Assembly: GCA_002311635.1 (NCBI GenBank)
Contig: DBZJ01000009.1
Coordinates: 11,876 to 75,875, forward strand
Direction: 5' to 3'
Source of the DNA: Syntrophaceae bacterium UBA1163
GTDB lineage: Bacteria > Desulfobacterota > BSN033 > UBA1163
Length of the DNA stretch: 64,000 nt
This document shows positions 1-7,347 of this stretch, in pieces. The translations under genes and the position numbers were made by a program. Within the stretch, counting starts at the first letter, position 1; the number at the start of each line of letters is the position of its first letter. The notes beneath the pieces were generated by a model that worked only from the letters and a program-made list of their open reading frames with translations, was not told where the DNA came from and did no database searches.

Positions 1-255
1 CTCTGGTGAAACGCAGGGATTGAAGATCAAGGCTGTACGGTGATGATCCGCGTCCAGCTGGCTGAGGAGTGCACGTAAGACTGTTGTTTTCCCGGTTCCC
101 ACCTCTCCTGTCAGGGCAATGAATCCCACGCGATGGTTGACACCGTACAGAAGGTGGGCAAACGCCTCTTTGTGCGTCTTACTCAGAAAGACAAAACGGG
201 GGTCAGGAGTCAGGCTGAAAGGCTTTTCCCGGAAGCCATAAAAGTTGAGATACAT
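1..255 (-). CDS. ExeA/MshM-like AAA ATPase, N-terminal part (cut by window edge)
   Basis: Only the first 85 residues lie in the window; the gene continues beyond position 1. The protein opens MYLNFYGFREKPFSLTPDP and carries a Walker A P-loop (GEVGTGKTT) at about residues 48-56. This layout is typical of the ExeA/GspA family, ATPases that help place secretins or pili in the envelope. The start at 255 has an AGGAGTG ribosome site just upstream. It is a clear paralogue of the protein at 34995-36104, which opens in the same way. Its partners lie outside the window, so its pathway (type II secretion, pilus or polysaccharide export) cannot be told. Confidence 0.85.
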   Translation of the reverse strand, partial: MYLNFYGFREKPFSLTPDPRFVFLSKTHKEAFAHLLYGVNHRVGFIALTGEVGTGKTTVLRALLSQLDADHHRTALIFNPCVSPE

Positions 256-488
256 CAGAGGACACTCCTTAATACTTCCACATCATTGGCCAGTCATTCT
301 GCCCTGTGAACGCCTCCATCCGTAGAATAGCAGATTCCATGACGAATGTAAAATACTCCTCGCTTATCTGGAGAGGCTATTCATAATTTTTCCTTTTTAT
401 CATGTCAACAGAAACCTTCCTTTTTCAATCCCCCGATTCTGTTTTTACCGATTGTTTGAAGGCGATGGATGTGCTAAATTAGAATTCC

Positions 489-1832
489 ATGAAAAAGACC
501 TTTCCCATTCATGGGATTTTTGGAATCATTCTTCTTCTTCTCTCCGAAATCTTCCTCTTCGAAAAGCTCGATCCGTTCTACAGCTGGTTTTATTCCTTTG
601 CCTGGTGGTCCTACATCCTCATCGTTGATGCAGCCATTTACCGATTGAAAGGGAACTCCCTCATCCTCAATCGTACCAAAGAATTCTTCTTGATGATCCC
701 CTGGTCGATCTTCATCTGGTTGATCTTTGAAGCGGCCAACCTCTCATTAAAGGATTGGTATTATATCAACCTTCCCCACTTCGTGGTGGAGAGATGGTGT
801 GGTTATGCCATTGCCTATGGGACGGTTCTTCCTGGGTTGTTCGAGACGACGGAATTGTTGGAATCTTTAGGTTTGTTTAAAAAATCTAATATCAAAAAGA
901 CGGAGATCTCCGGCGGAGGCCACTCTGTTCTCGTTCTCCTGGGAGCCCTTTGCCTTCTGTCTTCTCTGCTCGTCTCTGAATACTTCTTTCCCCTCATCTG
1001 GGTAGGATTCATCTTTCTCTTAGAACCTTTGAATTACCGGTTTGGCGGAAAATCTCTGCTAAGGGACCTCGAAGAAGGAAGTCCACGGAAAATCTACCTC
1101 CTGCTCGTCGCCGGGTTGATCTGCGGCTTTCTCTGGGAGTTCTGGAATTTCTGGGCACTCTCAAAATGGGTTTACACCGTTCCTTTTTTCGAGAATGGGA
1201 AAGGGTTCGAAATGCCATTCCTGGGTTTTCTGGGGTTTCCTCCGTTTGCCGTCCAAGCTTATGTGATGTATAAGTTCATCTCTCTGTTTCGATCCGGAAG
1301 GGGATGGGAAGAATCCGCTTATCGCGTGAATGTGGAGAAAAAGACACGACCGTTGACGACGATCCTGACAGCCATCCTGATCACAAGTTTTTCTGTCCTC
1401 ATCTTCAGGGCCATTGACTCCTATACTGTTGACTCTTATTATCCCAGGCTTGAGGATGCTTACTGGATTGAACCTCAATATCGCAGGGAACTCCCAAAAG
1501 TCGGAATCAGCAGCCTCGACGATCTCATCTCAAAAACCAGAGGGAAAGACGAGAGGGATGAGCTGGCACTCCGTCTTCTCATTCCGAAGGAAGTACTCGT
1601 CCAATGGGTCGAAGAAGCCCGGTTGGTTCAGTTAAAGGGGCTGGGGGTTGAAAACCTTCGGTTATTGGAAAGAGTGGGCATTGAATCGACCTTCGCTCTT
1701 GCAAGGGAAGATCCGGAAAGTCTTTATCAAAAGCTTGAGCAGGTCACCCAGAAAAAAGGATCTCCTCGAAAGGCAATGATAAGAATATGGGTGAGAGGAG
1801 CAAGGGAAGAAGTTAAGAAGTCGGAGTGGTGA
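489..1832 (+). CDS. polytopic membrane protein with DUF4332-like helix-hairpin-helix tail
   Basis: 447 residues. Roughly the first 310 hold about nine hydrophobic segments rich in Trp and Phe (for example around 8-30, 65-85, 147-165, 203-225 and 290-310). The soluble remainder (about 340-447) contains LVQLKGLGVENLRLLERVGI followed by an LAREDP segment, which resembles the DUF4332 helix-hairpin-helix domain, with a shortened first hairpin. I know of no function for this combination. The gene stands alone, facing away from the ATPase at 1-255, and is followed by a hairpin at 1840-1860. No strong Shine-Dalgarno is visible before the ATG. Confidence 0.75.
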   Translation: MKKTFPIHGIFGIILLLLSEIFLFEKLDPFYSWFYSFAWWSYILIVDAAIYRLKGNSLILNRTKEFFLMIPWSIFIWLIFEAANLSLKDWYYINLPHFVVERWCGYAIAYGTVLPGLFETTELLESLGLFKKSNIKKTEISGGGHSVLVLLGALCLLSSLLVSEYFFPLIWVGFIFLLEPLNYRFGGKSLLRDLEEGSPRKIYLLLVAGLICGFLWEFWNFWALSKWVYTVPFFENGKGFEMPFLGFLGFPPFAVQAYVMYKFISLFRSGRGWEESAYRVNVEKKTRPLTTILTAILITSFSVLIFRAIDSYTVDSYYPRLEDAYWIEPQYRRELPKVGISSLDDLISKTRGKDERDELALRLLIPKEVLVQWVEEARLVQLKGLGVENLRLLERVGIESTFALAREDPESLYQKLEQVTQKKGSPRKAMIRIWVRGAREEVKKSEW

Positions 1833-1839
1833 GAGGTAG

Positions 1840-1860
1840 CGTCGGCATTTATTGCCGACG
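1840..1860. repeat. short perfect palindrome, probable terminator, TTTAT-loop family
   Basis: CGTCGGCA and TGCCGACG face each other across a TTTAT loop, eight nucleotides after the membrane protein gene ends. The same loop and closely related arms occur at 41068-41086, inside the yfhO-like reading frame, so this is a dispersed element rather than only a local terminator. Confidence 0.6.
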
Positions 1861-1912
1861 AAACTACAATTCACGAGTCACGATTCAACGCTCACGAGAT
1901 GAAGGGCTGACG

Positions 1913-2716
1913 TTATTCTGACAGCTTAATAAGGACGCCTGTCTTTCTTGCACGGTGAAGCACGGCTTTGAAAAGAATTGCTTCCGCGACAACGTAAAGG
2001 CCCGCTAAGCCGAATCCCCATGCTAACACGTTCTTAAACCCTTCGTTGAATCCATAAAAGGAACGAAAGTATGCCAAGAAATACGTCAGCGGAATGGCTT
2101 GGGCTATCTGCGGAAAGGGGAAGGGGAGGATGAAGACGGGATAATATATCCCGCAGATCAAGGAAATCAAACCGCTGAAAGACCAGGCCGCCACATCCGC
2201 CATATAACCAAAAAGGAGAACGAGGATGCAGACGCTCATGCCCACGGATGCAGCAGTAAGGAAAAGGCCCAAGAGAAAGAGAATGAGAGGACCAATGCCC
2301 GGTCGCAAAAGATCGAACCCAAAGGCAAGACTGCTGAAAATCGAAAGCAATAAAAATACGAAGAAGGATCGAATCACGCCGATTAGCCAGGAACCCAATA
2401 TGAGCTGAAAGGATTGCACGGGGGCGATGAAAGTATGTTTGAGGGATTTCGACCAGAGATCATACAGGAGGACATAGGCCACGTCAATCTGACAGACCTG
2501 AATCACACTCATGGAGATGACGCCCACTAGGATGAACCCCGTTTTGTTGGGATCCAGCTCCAGAAAGCTCGTCAAAAGCCCTACGGAAAAGAACCCAACG
2601 ACAGGCCAGAAAAGGATCTCGAAGATCGTAAAGACATTCCGCTTCGCGATGATCCAATTCTTAAACACGAAGGCCCATATCTGGATCAATCTCCGGTGCA
2701 AAGTCAATGAAGACAT
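1913..2716 (-). CDS. ABC-2 type transporter permease
   Basis: 267 residues from the ATG at 2716 (MSSLTLHRRL). A longer open frame starts at 2821 but would overlap the upstream Nudix gene and has an unlikely polar N-terminus. Six hydrophobic segments are spaced as in ABC-2 (DrrB/NodJ-like) permeases, with an amphipathic N-terminal helix before the first. It would form the membrane part of an exporter, with the ATPase at 4933-5904 as natural partner. The two are separated by a Nudix gene and a ThDP enzyme, all on the same strand and closely spaced, so a single transcript is likely. The exported substrate is unknown. Confidence 0.8.
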   Translation of the reverse strand: MSSLTLHRRLIQIWAFVFKNWIIAKRNVFTIFEILFWPVVGFFSVGLLTSFLELDPNKTGFILVGVISMSVIQVCQIDVAYVLLYDLWSKSLKHTFIAPVQSFQLILGSWLIGVIRSFFVFLLLSIFSSLAFGFDLLRPGIGPLILFLLGLFLTAASVGMSVCILVLLFGYMADVAAWSFSGLISLICGIYYPVFILPFPFPQIAQAIPLTYFLAYFRSFYGFNEGFKNVLAWGFGLAGLYVVAEAILFKAVLHRARKTGVLIKLSE

Positions 2717-2757
2717 GGTCCAAAGTCCAACCAACCGTATTTGAAATTCTGATCGTT

Positions 2758-3252
2758 CTATCGGCGCCCGCTGCGCCTTTCCAGCCAATCGCGCACAGCA
2801 TGACCGGTTCCAAACGGCCACGGCTTTAGTTTATCAATGGGGATCGATTTGACTTCCGCCAATTCATCTCCCAATTTTATCTCCCCGGCTGCAGAGAGGT
2901 GATAGGCGATGATCAATTGGTTCCTCTCAAAAAAAGAATAAACCCCCACCAGCTCTTTGATCTCGGAATTGAGCCCTAATTCTTCTTTCACTTCCCTCTT
3001 GACGGCTGTTTCCGGCGTTTCCCCTCTTTCCAAAAATCCTGTGATGAGTCCGAACATCTTTCCGGGCCATTCCTTATTCCGCGCAAGAACAACTTGGCCG
3101 TCCATTTCGACGATGGCTGCGACGACTGGTATGGGATTATCCCAGAACACGTAACCGCAGTCACTCGATGCGCAACAAAGAACCTCTTTCCCGTCCATAG
3201 TGCTCATCGTCAAACTTTTCCCACACAGCGGACAATACTTGAATTCATCCAT
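2758..3252 (-). CDS. Nudix hydrolase with N-terminal zinc ribbon
   Basis: 164 residues. The Nudix box is complete (GFLERGETPETAVKREVKEE, about residues 77-96): the G-x5-E-x7-RE-x-x-EE-x-G signature that binds metal and cleaves nucleoside diphosphates linked to another group. It is preceded by CPLC and CCASSDC (about residues 8-33), a zinc-ribbon pattern as in NudC-like proteins. An NADH pyrophosphatase or nucleotide-sugar/ADP-ribose type substrate is possible but cannot be fixed from sequence. It lies between the ThDP enzyme and the ABC permease on the same strand. Confidence 0.85.
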   Translation of the reverse strand: MDEFKYCPLCGKSLTMSTMDGKEVLCCASSDCGYVFWDNPIPVVAAIVEMDGQVVLARNKEWPGKMFGLITGFLERGETPETAVKREVKEELGLNSEIKELVGVYSFFERNQLIIAYHLSAAGEIKLGDELAEVKSIPIDKLKPWPFGTGHAVRDWLERRSGRR

Positions 3253-3315
3253 AACATCCCCATTCTCAAAAAAGTGGACTTCGCAAAACTCGCGTCGTAT
3301 GTGTCTAAGGAATGC

Positions 3316-4869
3316 TTACGGCAATACCATCTCAATGAGATGAGGCCCCGGCTCGGTAAATGCATTGCTCAGTTCCTGGGCGAGGTCTTCTGCAGTGCTG
3401 ACAGTAACCCCCGGAATTCCAAACCCTTGAGCAATTCTTGCCCAATTGATCGGGGGCTTCGTTAGTTCTGTCAGGGCTTGAGCATTCGGGCCAGGCGATG
3501 TGTTGCCCGCATGGACCAATTCCACCTGAAGGATGCGGTAGCTCCGGTTGGAGCAAATCAAGGTGGTCACGTTTAATCCTTCACGGGCCTGCGTCCACAG
3601 GGCCTGCACTGTGTACATCGCACTTCCATCCGCCTCCAGGTTGATCACCGGCCGATCGGGACAAGCGATGGCAGCACCCGTCGCACAGGGAATGCCCAGC
3701 CCGAGCGCCCCGCCCGTCAAGGTCATGAAGCTGTAGGCCGGCAGCCACGGAGGCGGAGCAAAATAGAGATACCCCGATGTGGCGGATTCATCGATAATGA
3801 CCGCGTTTTCCGGCTGCATTGCCGCCAAAGTAAGACAAGCCTTTTCGGCCGTAAGCTTACCATCTGGTATTGCTTGCCGCTCTTGTCCCGCAAGGAGATT
3901 GTCGCCAATGGGAAGATGTGAAGGTGCGCCCAACGCGTCGGCAAGGTTTTCAAGAGCACCCACGACATTCTGCCGATCCGTACAAAGTGTCATTCTCTCT
4001 TGCTCATCAGTCAAAATTCGACTCCTAAAGCCGGGATACCCAAAGAAGGCAACCGGTTCCGGGGCTCCCGCGAATAGTACTACCTGGTATCGCGAAATCA
4101 CGGCTGTCGCCTGCCCTGGAAAATATGGAAGCCGCTCCACGATGGGCAGCCCCGCGCCACGCTCCATGTATCCGGGAAATGTTTGAGTAAGGAGATCGCA
4201 TCCTATCGCCTTCTGAATACGGACCGCTGCATCCAGACCAGGCCTTCGCAGCGCCCTCCCTCCGAGCATAAGTGCCACTTTGCGAGAGCCACGTAACCGA
4301 GAGGCAATCGCCTTAATGGCATGGGAGTCAAGAGAATCAAATGGTCCGTCAGATGTCTTCACATTAGAGGAGCCACATTCGGCCAGTTGATAATCGTGAG
4401 GCACGATCAGCGTTGCCACCTGACCCAGCCGAGTGGCCGTAATCGCCTCCAAGACATCCGCCCCAATCTCGGGAGCAGATTTGCTGGTTCGCCACCACCC
4501 TGAGACCGTCCTGGCAAGGCTCTCAATATCCATGGCGAGCGGCGGGTCCGCATCCCGGTGCCACGTGGCATGCTCGCCGACCACGGTCAGCACCGGCGAT
4601 TTGGCACGCCGTGCGTTATGCAGGTTCGATATGCCGTTGGCGAGACCAGGACCCAGATGGAGCAGCACCATTGCCGGTTTATCCAGCATCCGTCCGTAAC
4701 CGTCCGCAGCGCCGGTACAGACGCCCTCGAAGAGCCCCAGGAAAGCCTTGATGCCCGACGTTTTGTCGAGCGATGTAACAATCGGCAATTCAGTCGTTCC
4801 GGCGTTTGCAAAGCAAACCTCCACACCCGCTTCGATCGCAGTCTTTATAAGAAGCTCAGCACCGTTCAT
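3316..4869 (-). CDS. thiamine diphosphate-dependent enzyme, acetolactate synthase large-subunit-like
   Basis: 517 residues from the ATG at 4869, which has GGAGGAG nine bases upstream; a longer frame to 4890 lacks such a site. The N-terminal pyrimidine-binding domain includes the catalytic Glu region (LFEGVCTGAADGYGRM), and the C-terminal pyrophosphate domain has EADGSAMYTVQAL followed by ICSN, the ThDP motif with ADG in place of the usual GDG. The family covers acetolactate synthases and 2-oxo-acid decarboxylases. No small regulatory subunit or other branched-chain gene is nearby, so a biosynthetic IlvB role is doubtful and the substrate is open. It sits inside the ABC exporter operon. Confidence 0.8.
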   Translation of the reverse strand: MNGAELLIKTAIEAGVEVCFANAGTTELPIVTSLDKTSGIKAFLGLFEGVCTGAADGYGRMLDKPAMVLLHLGPGLANGISNLHNARRAKSPVLTVVGEHATWHRDADPPLAMDIESLARTVSGWWRTSKSAPEIGADVLEAITATRLGQVATLIVPHDYQLAECGSSNVKTSDGPFDSLDSHAIKAIASRLRGSRKVALMLGGRALRRPGLDAAVRIQKAIGCDLLTQTFPGYMERGAGLPIVERLPYFPGQATAVISRYQVVLFAGAPEPVAFFGYPGFRSRILTDEQERMTLCTDRQNVVGALENLADALGAPSHLPIGDNLLAGQERQAIPDGKLTAEKACLTLAAMQPENAVIIDESATSGYLYFAPPPWLPAYSFMTLTGGALGLGIPCATGAAIACPDRPVINLEADGSAMYTVQALWTQAREGLNVTTLICSNRSYRILQVELVHAGNTSPGPNAQALTELTKPPINWARIAQGFGIPGVTVSTAEDLAQELSNAFTEPGPHLIEMVLP

Positions 4870-4883
4870 GATTAATCTCCTCC

Positions 4884-4930
4884 CCCTCACCGCCTCCCTC
4901 TCCCCAGCGGGGCGAGGGGAAGGGTGAGGG
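4884..4930. repeat. GC-rich palindromic repeat (CCCTCACC / GGGTGAGGG family)
   Basis: CCCTCACC and CCCTCTCCCC face GGGGAAGGGTGAGGG-type arms around an AGCG loop, filling the gap between the ABC ATPase and the ThDP enzyme. Relatives occur at 14064-14086, 16704-16760, 27790-27850, 41851-41889 and 42403-42441. Confidence 0.65.
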
Positions 4931-4932
4931 CT

Positions 4933-5904
4933 TCATCGCCGATCGGGATCAGGGTTTTCTTCACCCTTTGCAAACTCAATGAAGACATCCTCCAAATCGG
5001 TTTGTCCTAAGGTGACCTTTTTGATCTCGACACCGCTCTGGGAAAGCAAGGCAATCAGGCTTCCCATTCTTCTTTCCCCATCATCTACTACGATCTCACA
5101 TAGGGAGTTGGAAATCGTAAAATTAATCACACCGTCAGCACGGAGCAATTCGTCTTCTTGGATCCTCCCTTTAAATTCAACCTTTAACCGATCGCCGATC
5201 CGAACCATTCGTTTTAGGGCCTCCGAAGTTCCAATGGTAACGATCCTCCCTTCTTTCAGGAAGGCGATGCGACCGCAGAGATTTTCTGCCTCCTTCATAT
5301 TATGAGTGGTGAGAAGGATGGTTATCCCCTTTTGCCTATGAATTGAGAGAATCTCTTCTCGAATTCGTATGGAGACATCGGGGTCGAGGCCCACCGTGGG
5401 TTCATCAAGGAAGAGAACTTCCGGATCGTTAATAAGGGATTTCGCAAGGGAGAGTCGCTGTTTGATCCCGGTGGACAGTTCGTCAAAAGGGATATTTTGG
5501 TATTCCCTCAGGTTGAAAAGATTGATCAAAGTGTCAACCTTTGTCTCACGCTCTCTCCCTGTGAGGCCGTAGAGCATGCCGTAGTAGTGAAGGTTTTCCT
5601 TTACGGTCAAACTCCATAAGAAATTGGCATTTCCGCTTACTATGTTCACCCTCTTCCTGATTTCATGTTCATCGTGGAGTCCGTCCATACCGAGGATTTG
5701 AACCTTGCCGCGGTCAGGGAGGAGTAAAGTGCAGAGAATCGACAATAGAGTGGTCTTACCAGCACCATTGGGACCCAGGATACCAAAGATCTCCCTTTCT
5801 TCGATCCGAAGGTCGACCCCTTTCAGGGCTTCCTTCTCCCGCTTCTTCCACCAGCCTGACCGGAAGGTCTTGAATATTCCCTCTGCTTCAATCGCTAACG
5901 CCAT
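4933..5904 (-). CDS. ABC transporter ATP-binding protein (DrrA/CcmA-like)
   Basis: 323 residues. Walker A is GPNGAGKTT (about residues 44-52), the ABC signature is LSTGIKQRLSLA, Walker B is VLFLDEPTVGLDP, and the switch His follows in TTHNMKEAE. The extra C-terminal 80 residues are typical of ABC-2 exporter ATPases. It should energise the permease at 1913-2716. It is the first gene of the minus-strand run, so the promoter should lie between 5905 and 6179. Confidence 0.88.
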   Translation of the reverse strand: MALAIEAEGIFKTFRSGWWKKREKEALKGVDLRIEEREIFGILGPNGAGKTTLLSILCTLLLPDRGKVQILGMDGLHDEHEIRKRVNIVSGNANFLWSLTVKENLHYYGMLYGLTGRERETKVDTLINLFNLREYQNIPFDELSTGIKQRLSLAKSLINDPEVLFLDEPTVGLDPDVSIRIREEILSIHRQKGITILLTTHNMKEAENLCGRIAFLKEGRIVTIGTSEALKRMVRIGDRLKVEFKGRIQEDELLRADGVINFTISNSLCEIVVDDGERRMGSLIALLSQSGVEIKKVTLGQTDLEDVFIEFAKGEENPDPDRR

Positions 5905-6179
5905 TATACGTGTCCGTGATTCGTGACTGGTGTCCGTGGAATCTTACTTCGGGTTCTCACTCCGCAATCCGCACTCTAAATTCCGCAATTTTAAAAGTAT
6001 ATTATGGATTTAGTGATTTGCCAAGGGGTTTTCAGATGCGGTTTTAATAAAATTGAAGACAACTGAAAGGAAATAAACACAGGGTGGCTAAAAAAACGAT
6101 TTCTTTTTCTTTGAAGCTTGCCGAATAGCCGCGATGATCCATTCTTTCAAGAATGACTTTCAGTATTAGTCGTCCCTCC
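5905..6179. other. gap with degenerate repeat words, probable promoter region
   Basis: This gap upstream of the ABC ATPase holds no convincing gene. 5908-5945 contains the word series CGTGTCCGTGATTCGTGAC and GTGTCCGTGG, and 5956-5995 contains CTCACTCCGCAATCCGCAC followed by TTCCGCAATTTT. Similar words recur at 1866-1900, 27180-27215, 27318-27345 and 53480-53530. A short frame at 6044-6277 is rejected as noise. Confidence 0.4.
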
Positions 6180-6617
6180 TCATTCTGGCATCGTCCATAG
6201 AAACAAGCCGGTCGTCTCATCAAAATCCCTCTGTAACACCGGCCCATCAAAGACTTCCAGCATGAACTCACATGCAAAAACTACTGTTCCCGACGCGAGA
6301 TGGCCCCCGTAAGCATTTGCTTTCTTGTCCGCCAGTGTGATGTGTGCATGGACAAAGGGACTGTTATCCTTGAGTGAGACGTTGCCCACGAGCTTAGTGA
6401 TTTCAAGCGGCTGATCTATTACAAAGAATTGATACTCATGCGTTTCCTGGTTGTAGAATGCAAGGCGGGCCCTCTGAACTGCACCCAGCGCCTCGAAACG
6501 CGCAAGCTGAATATTTTCCCTTTGGCAAATATCAGTGATTTCTTCCAACAAGTCACCCCCATGACTTAATTTTCCAATGAATACTTCCCTGGGCTTAACC
6601 TTTTTCATAATTGCCAT
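6180..6617 (-). CDS. PPC/DUF296 domain protein
   Basis: 145 residues, nearly all one PPC (DUF296) domain: a beta strand set followed by the family pattern HAHITLADKKANAYGGHL and the FACEFMLEVF strand. Bacterial members are trimeric and are often annotated as DNA-binding through similarity to plant AT-hook proteins, but free-standing ones without an AT hook, such as this, have no proven role. Two starts (ATG at 6617 or 6608) are possible. It is the last of three minus-strand genes after the HicBA pair and is separated from hicA by 88 bp. Confidence 0.85.
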   Translation of the reverse strand: MAIMKKVKPREVFIGKLSHGGDLLEEITDICQRENIQLARFEALGAVQRARLAFYNQETHEYQFFVIDQPLEITKLVGNVSLKDNSPFVHAHITLADKKANAYGGHLASGTVVFACEFMLEVFDGPVLQRDFDETTGLFLWTMPE

Positions 6618-6705
6618 ATCTGCCCTCGCCTTATATTCTATGCTGAACGCTTTAGGTCAACGGAGGCTGTAACCCGTCACCTAAAGGCAGCGACCAGTCC
6701 GGTGC

Positions 6706-6894
6706 TTATCTTATGAAAGGGATTCCGAGATCCTTGCAGATCTTCCGGGCGAGCTTGTCGTTGATCTCGGCGTGACGGGGGACGGAAGAGCGTCGGTTCT
6801 GCTGCGGGTTGCCCCACCATGAATGACTCCCGCCTTCGCGAATGAATACACAGCCTTGCTCATGCAGGTGCTTGAGCAACTCCGTGCGCTTCAT
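6706..6894 (-). CDS. hicA: HicA-type mRNA interferase toxin
   Basis: 62 residues. The double-stranded RNA-binding-like HicA fold is recognisable: KRTELLKHLHEQGCVFIREGGSHSWW, with the catalytic His in GGSHSWW at about residue 23, then SVPRHAEINDKLARKICKDLGI. HicA toxins cleave mRNA during translation and are neutralised by HicB. The start codon overlaps the hicB stop by four bases (ATGA), so the two are translationally coupled, here in the antitoxin-first order. Confidence 0.88.
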   Translation of the reverse strand: MKRTELLKHLHEQGCVFIREGGSHSWWGNPQQNRRSSVPRHAEINDKLARKICKDLGIPFIR

Positions 6895-7103
6895 AGGGTA
6901 ACCGGTTCCTCGGTATAATCGGGAGCCGCGGCCTGAATTGCTTCCTGACGGTTGAATTCGAGGGCCTCAGCGAGTGTGGTACGCAAGCTGTCGAGCAGTT
7001 TCTCCCGTGTTCTTTCCTGGCAGTTCACCCCAGGCACTTCCTCAATCCATCCAATCCACCATCCGCCATCCTGTTTTGTAACTGCCGTATAAGTATTTGC
7101 CAC
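6891..7103 (-). CDS. hicB: HicB-type antitoxin
   Basis: 70 residues with the HicB RNase-H-like partial fold: YTAVTKQDGGWWIGWIEEVPGVNCQERTREK followed by a helix LLDSLRTTLAEALEF. It lacks a C-terminal DNA-binding domain, as in the short HicB class, so autoregulation by direct DNA binding is uncertain. It should bind and inhibit the HicA encoded immediately downstream with a four-base overlap. Confidence 0.85.
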   Translation of the reverse strand: MANTYTAVTKQDGGWWIGWIEEVPGVNCQERTREKLLDSLRTTLAEALEFNRQEAIQAAAPDYTEEPVTL

Positions 7104-7170
7104 GTTCTGTCACCTCAACTCCATAATACCATTTCTCATTTTCGTTGTCCATGTACACAACAACCCTCTA

Positions 7171-7326
7171 GAAAAACCCTCTCACTACAATCTGGGAGCG
7201 GCTTTCAGGGATCTCTTTCACCTCTCCCCAGCGCGAGGCCGTAGTATTCAGAGCATCCTGAAAGCTGTCATGCTTTCCAACTCACTGGTTTTGCGTGAGA
7301 TCGACTTTTTCTACAGGCTCAATGCC
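7171..7326. repeat. divergent copy of a ~155-bp dispersed repeat
   Basis: This stretch aligns by eye with 11457-11609: both begin GAAAAACCC-CTCAC, share GAGCATCCTGA/GAGCATGCTGA, a CCAACTCACTGGTTTTGCG versus CCACTCGTTGGTTTCGCG block, GAGAT-GACTTTTTCTACAG and CTCAA-GC. The second copy directly adjoins an integron-type attC site, so the element is probably tied to the cassette region rather than to the HicBA genes. Confidence 0.65.
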
Positions 7327-7347
7327 GGACAGCTCCTTATGGGTTTT

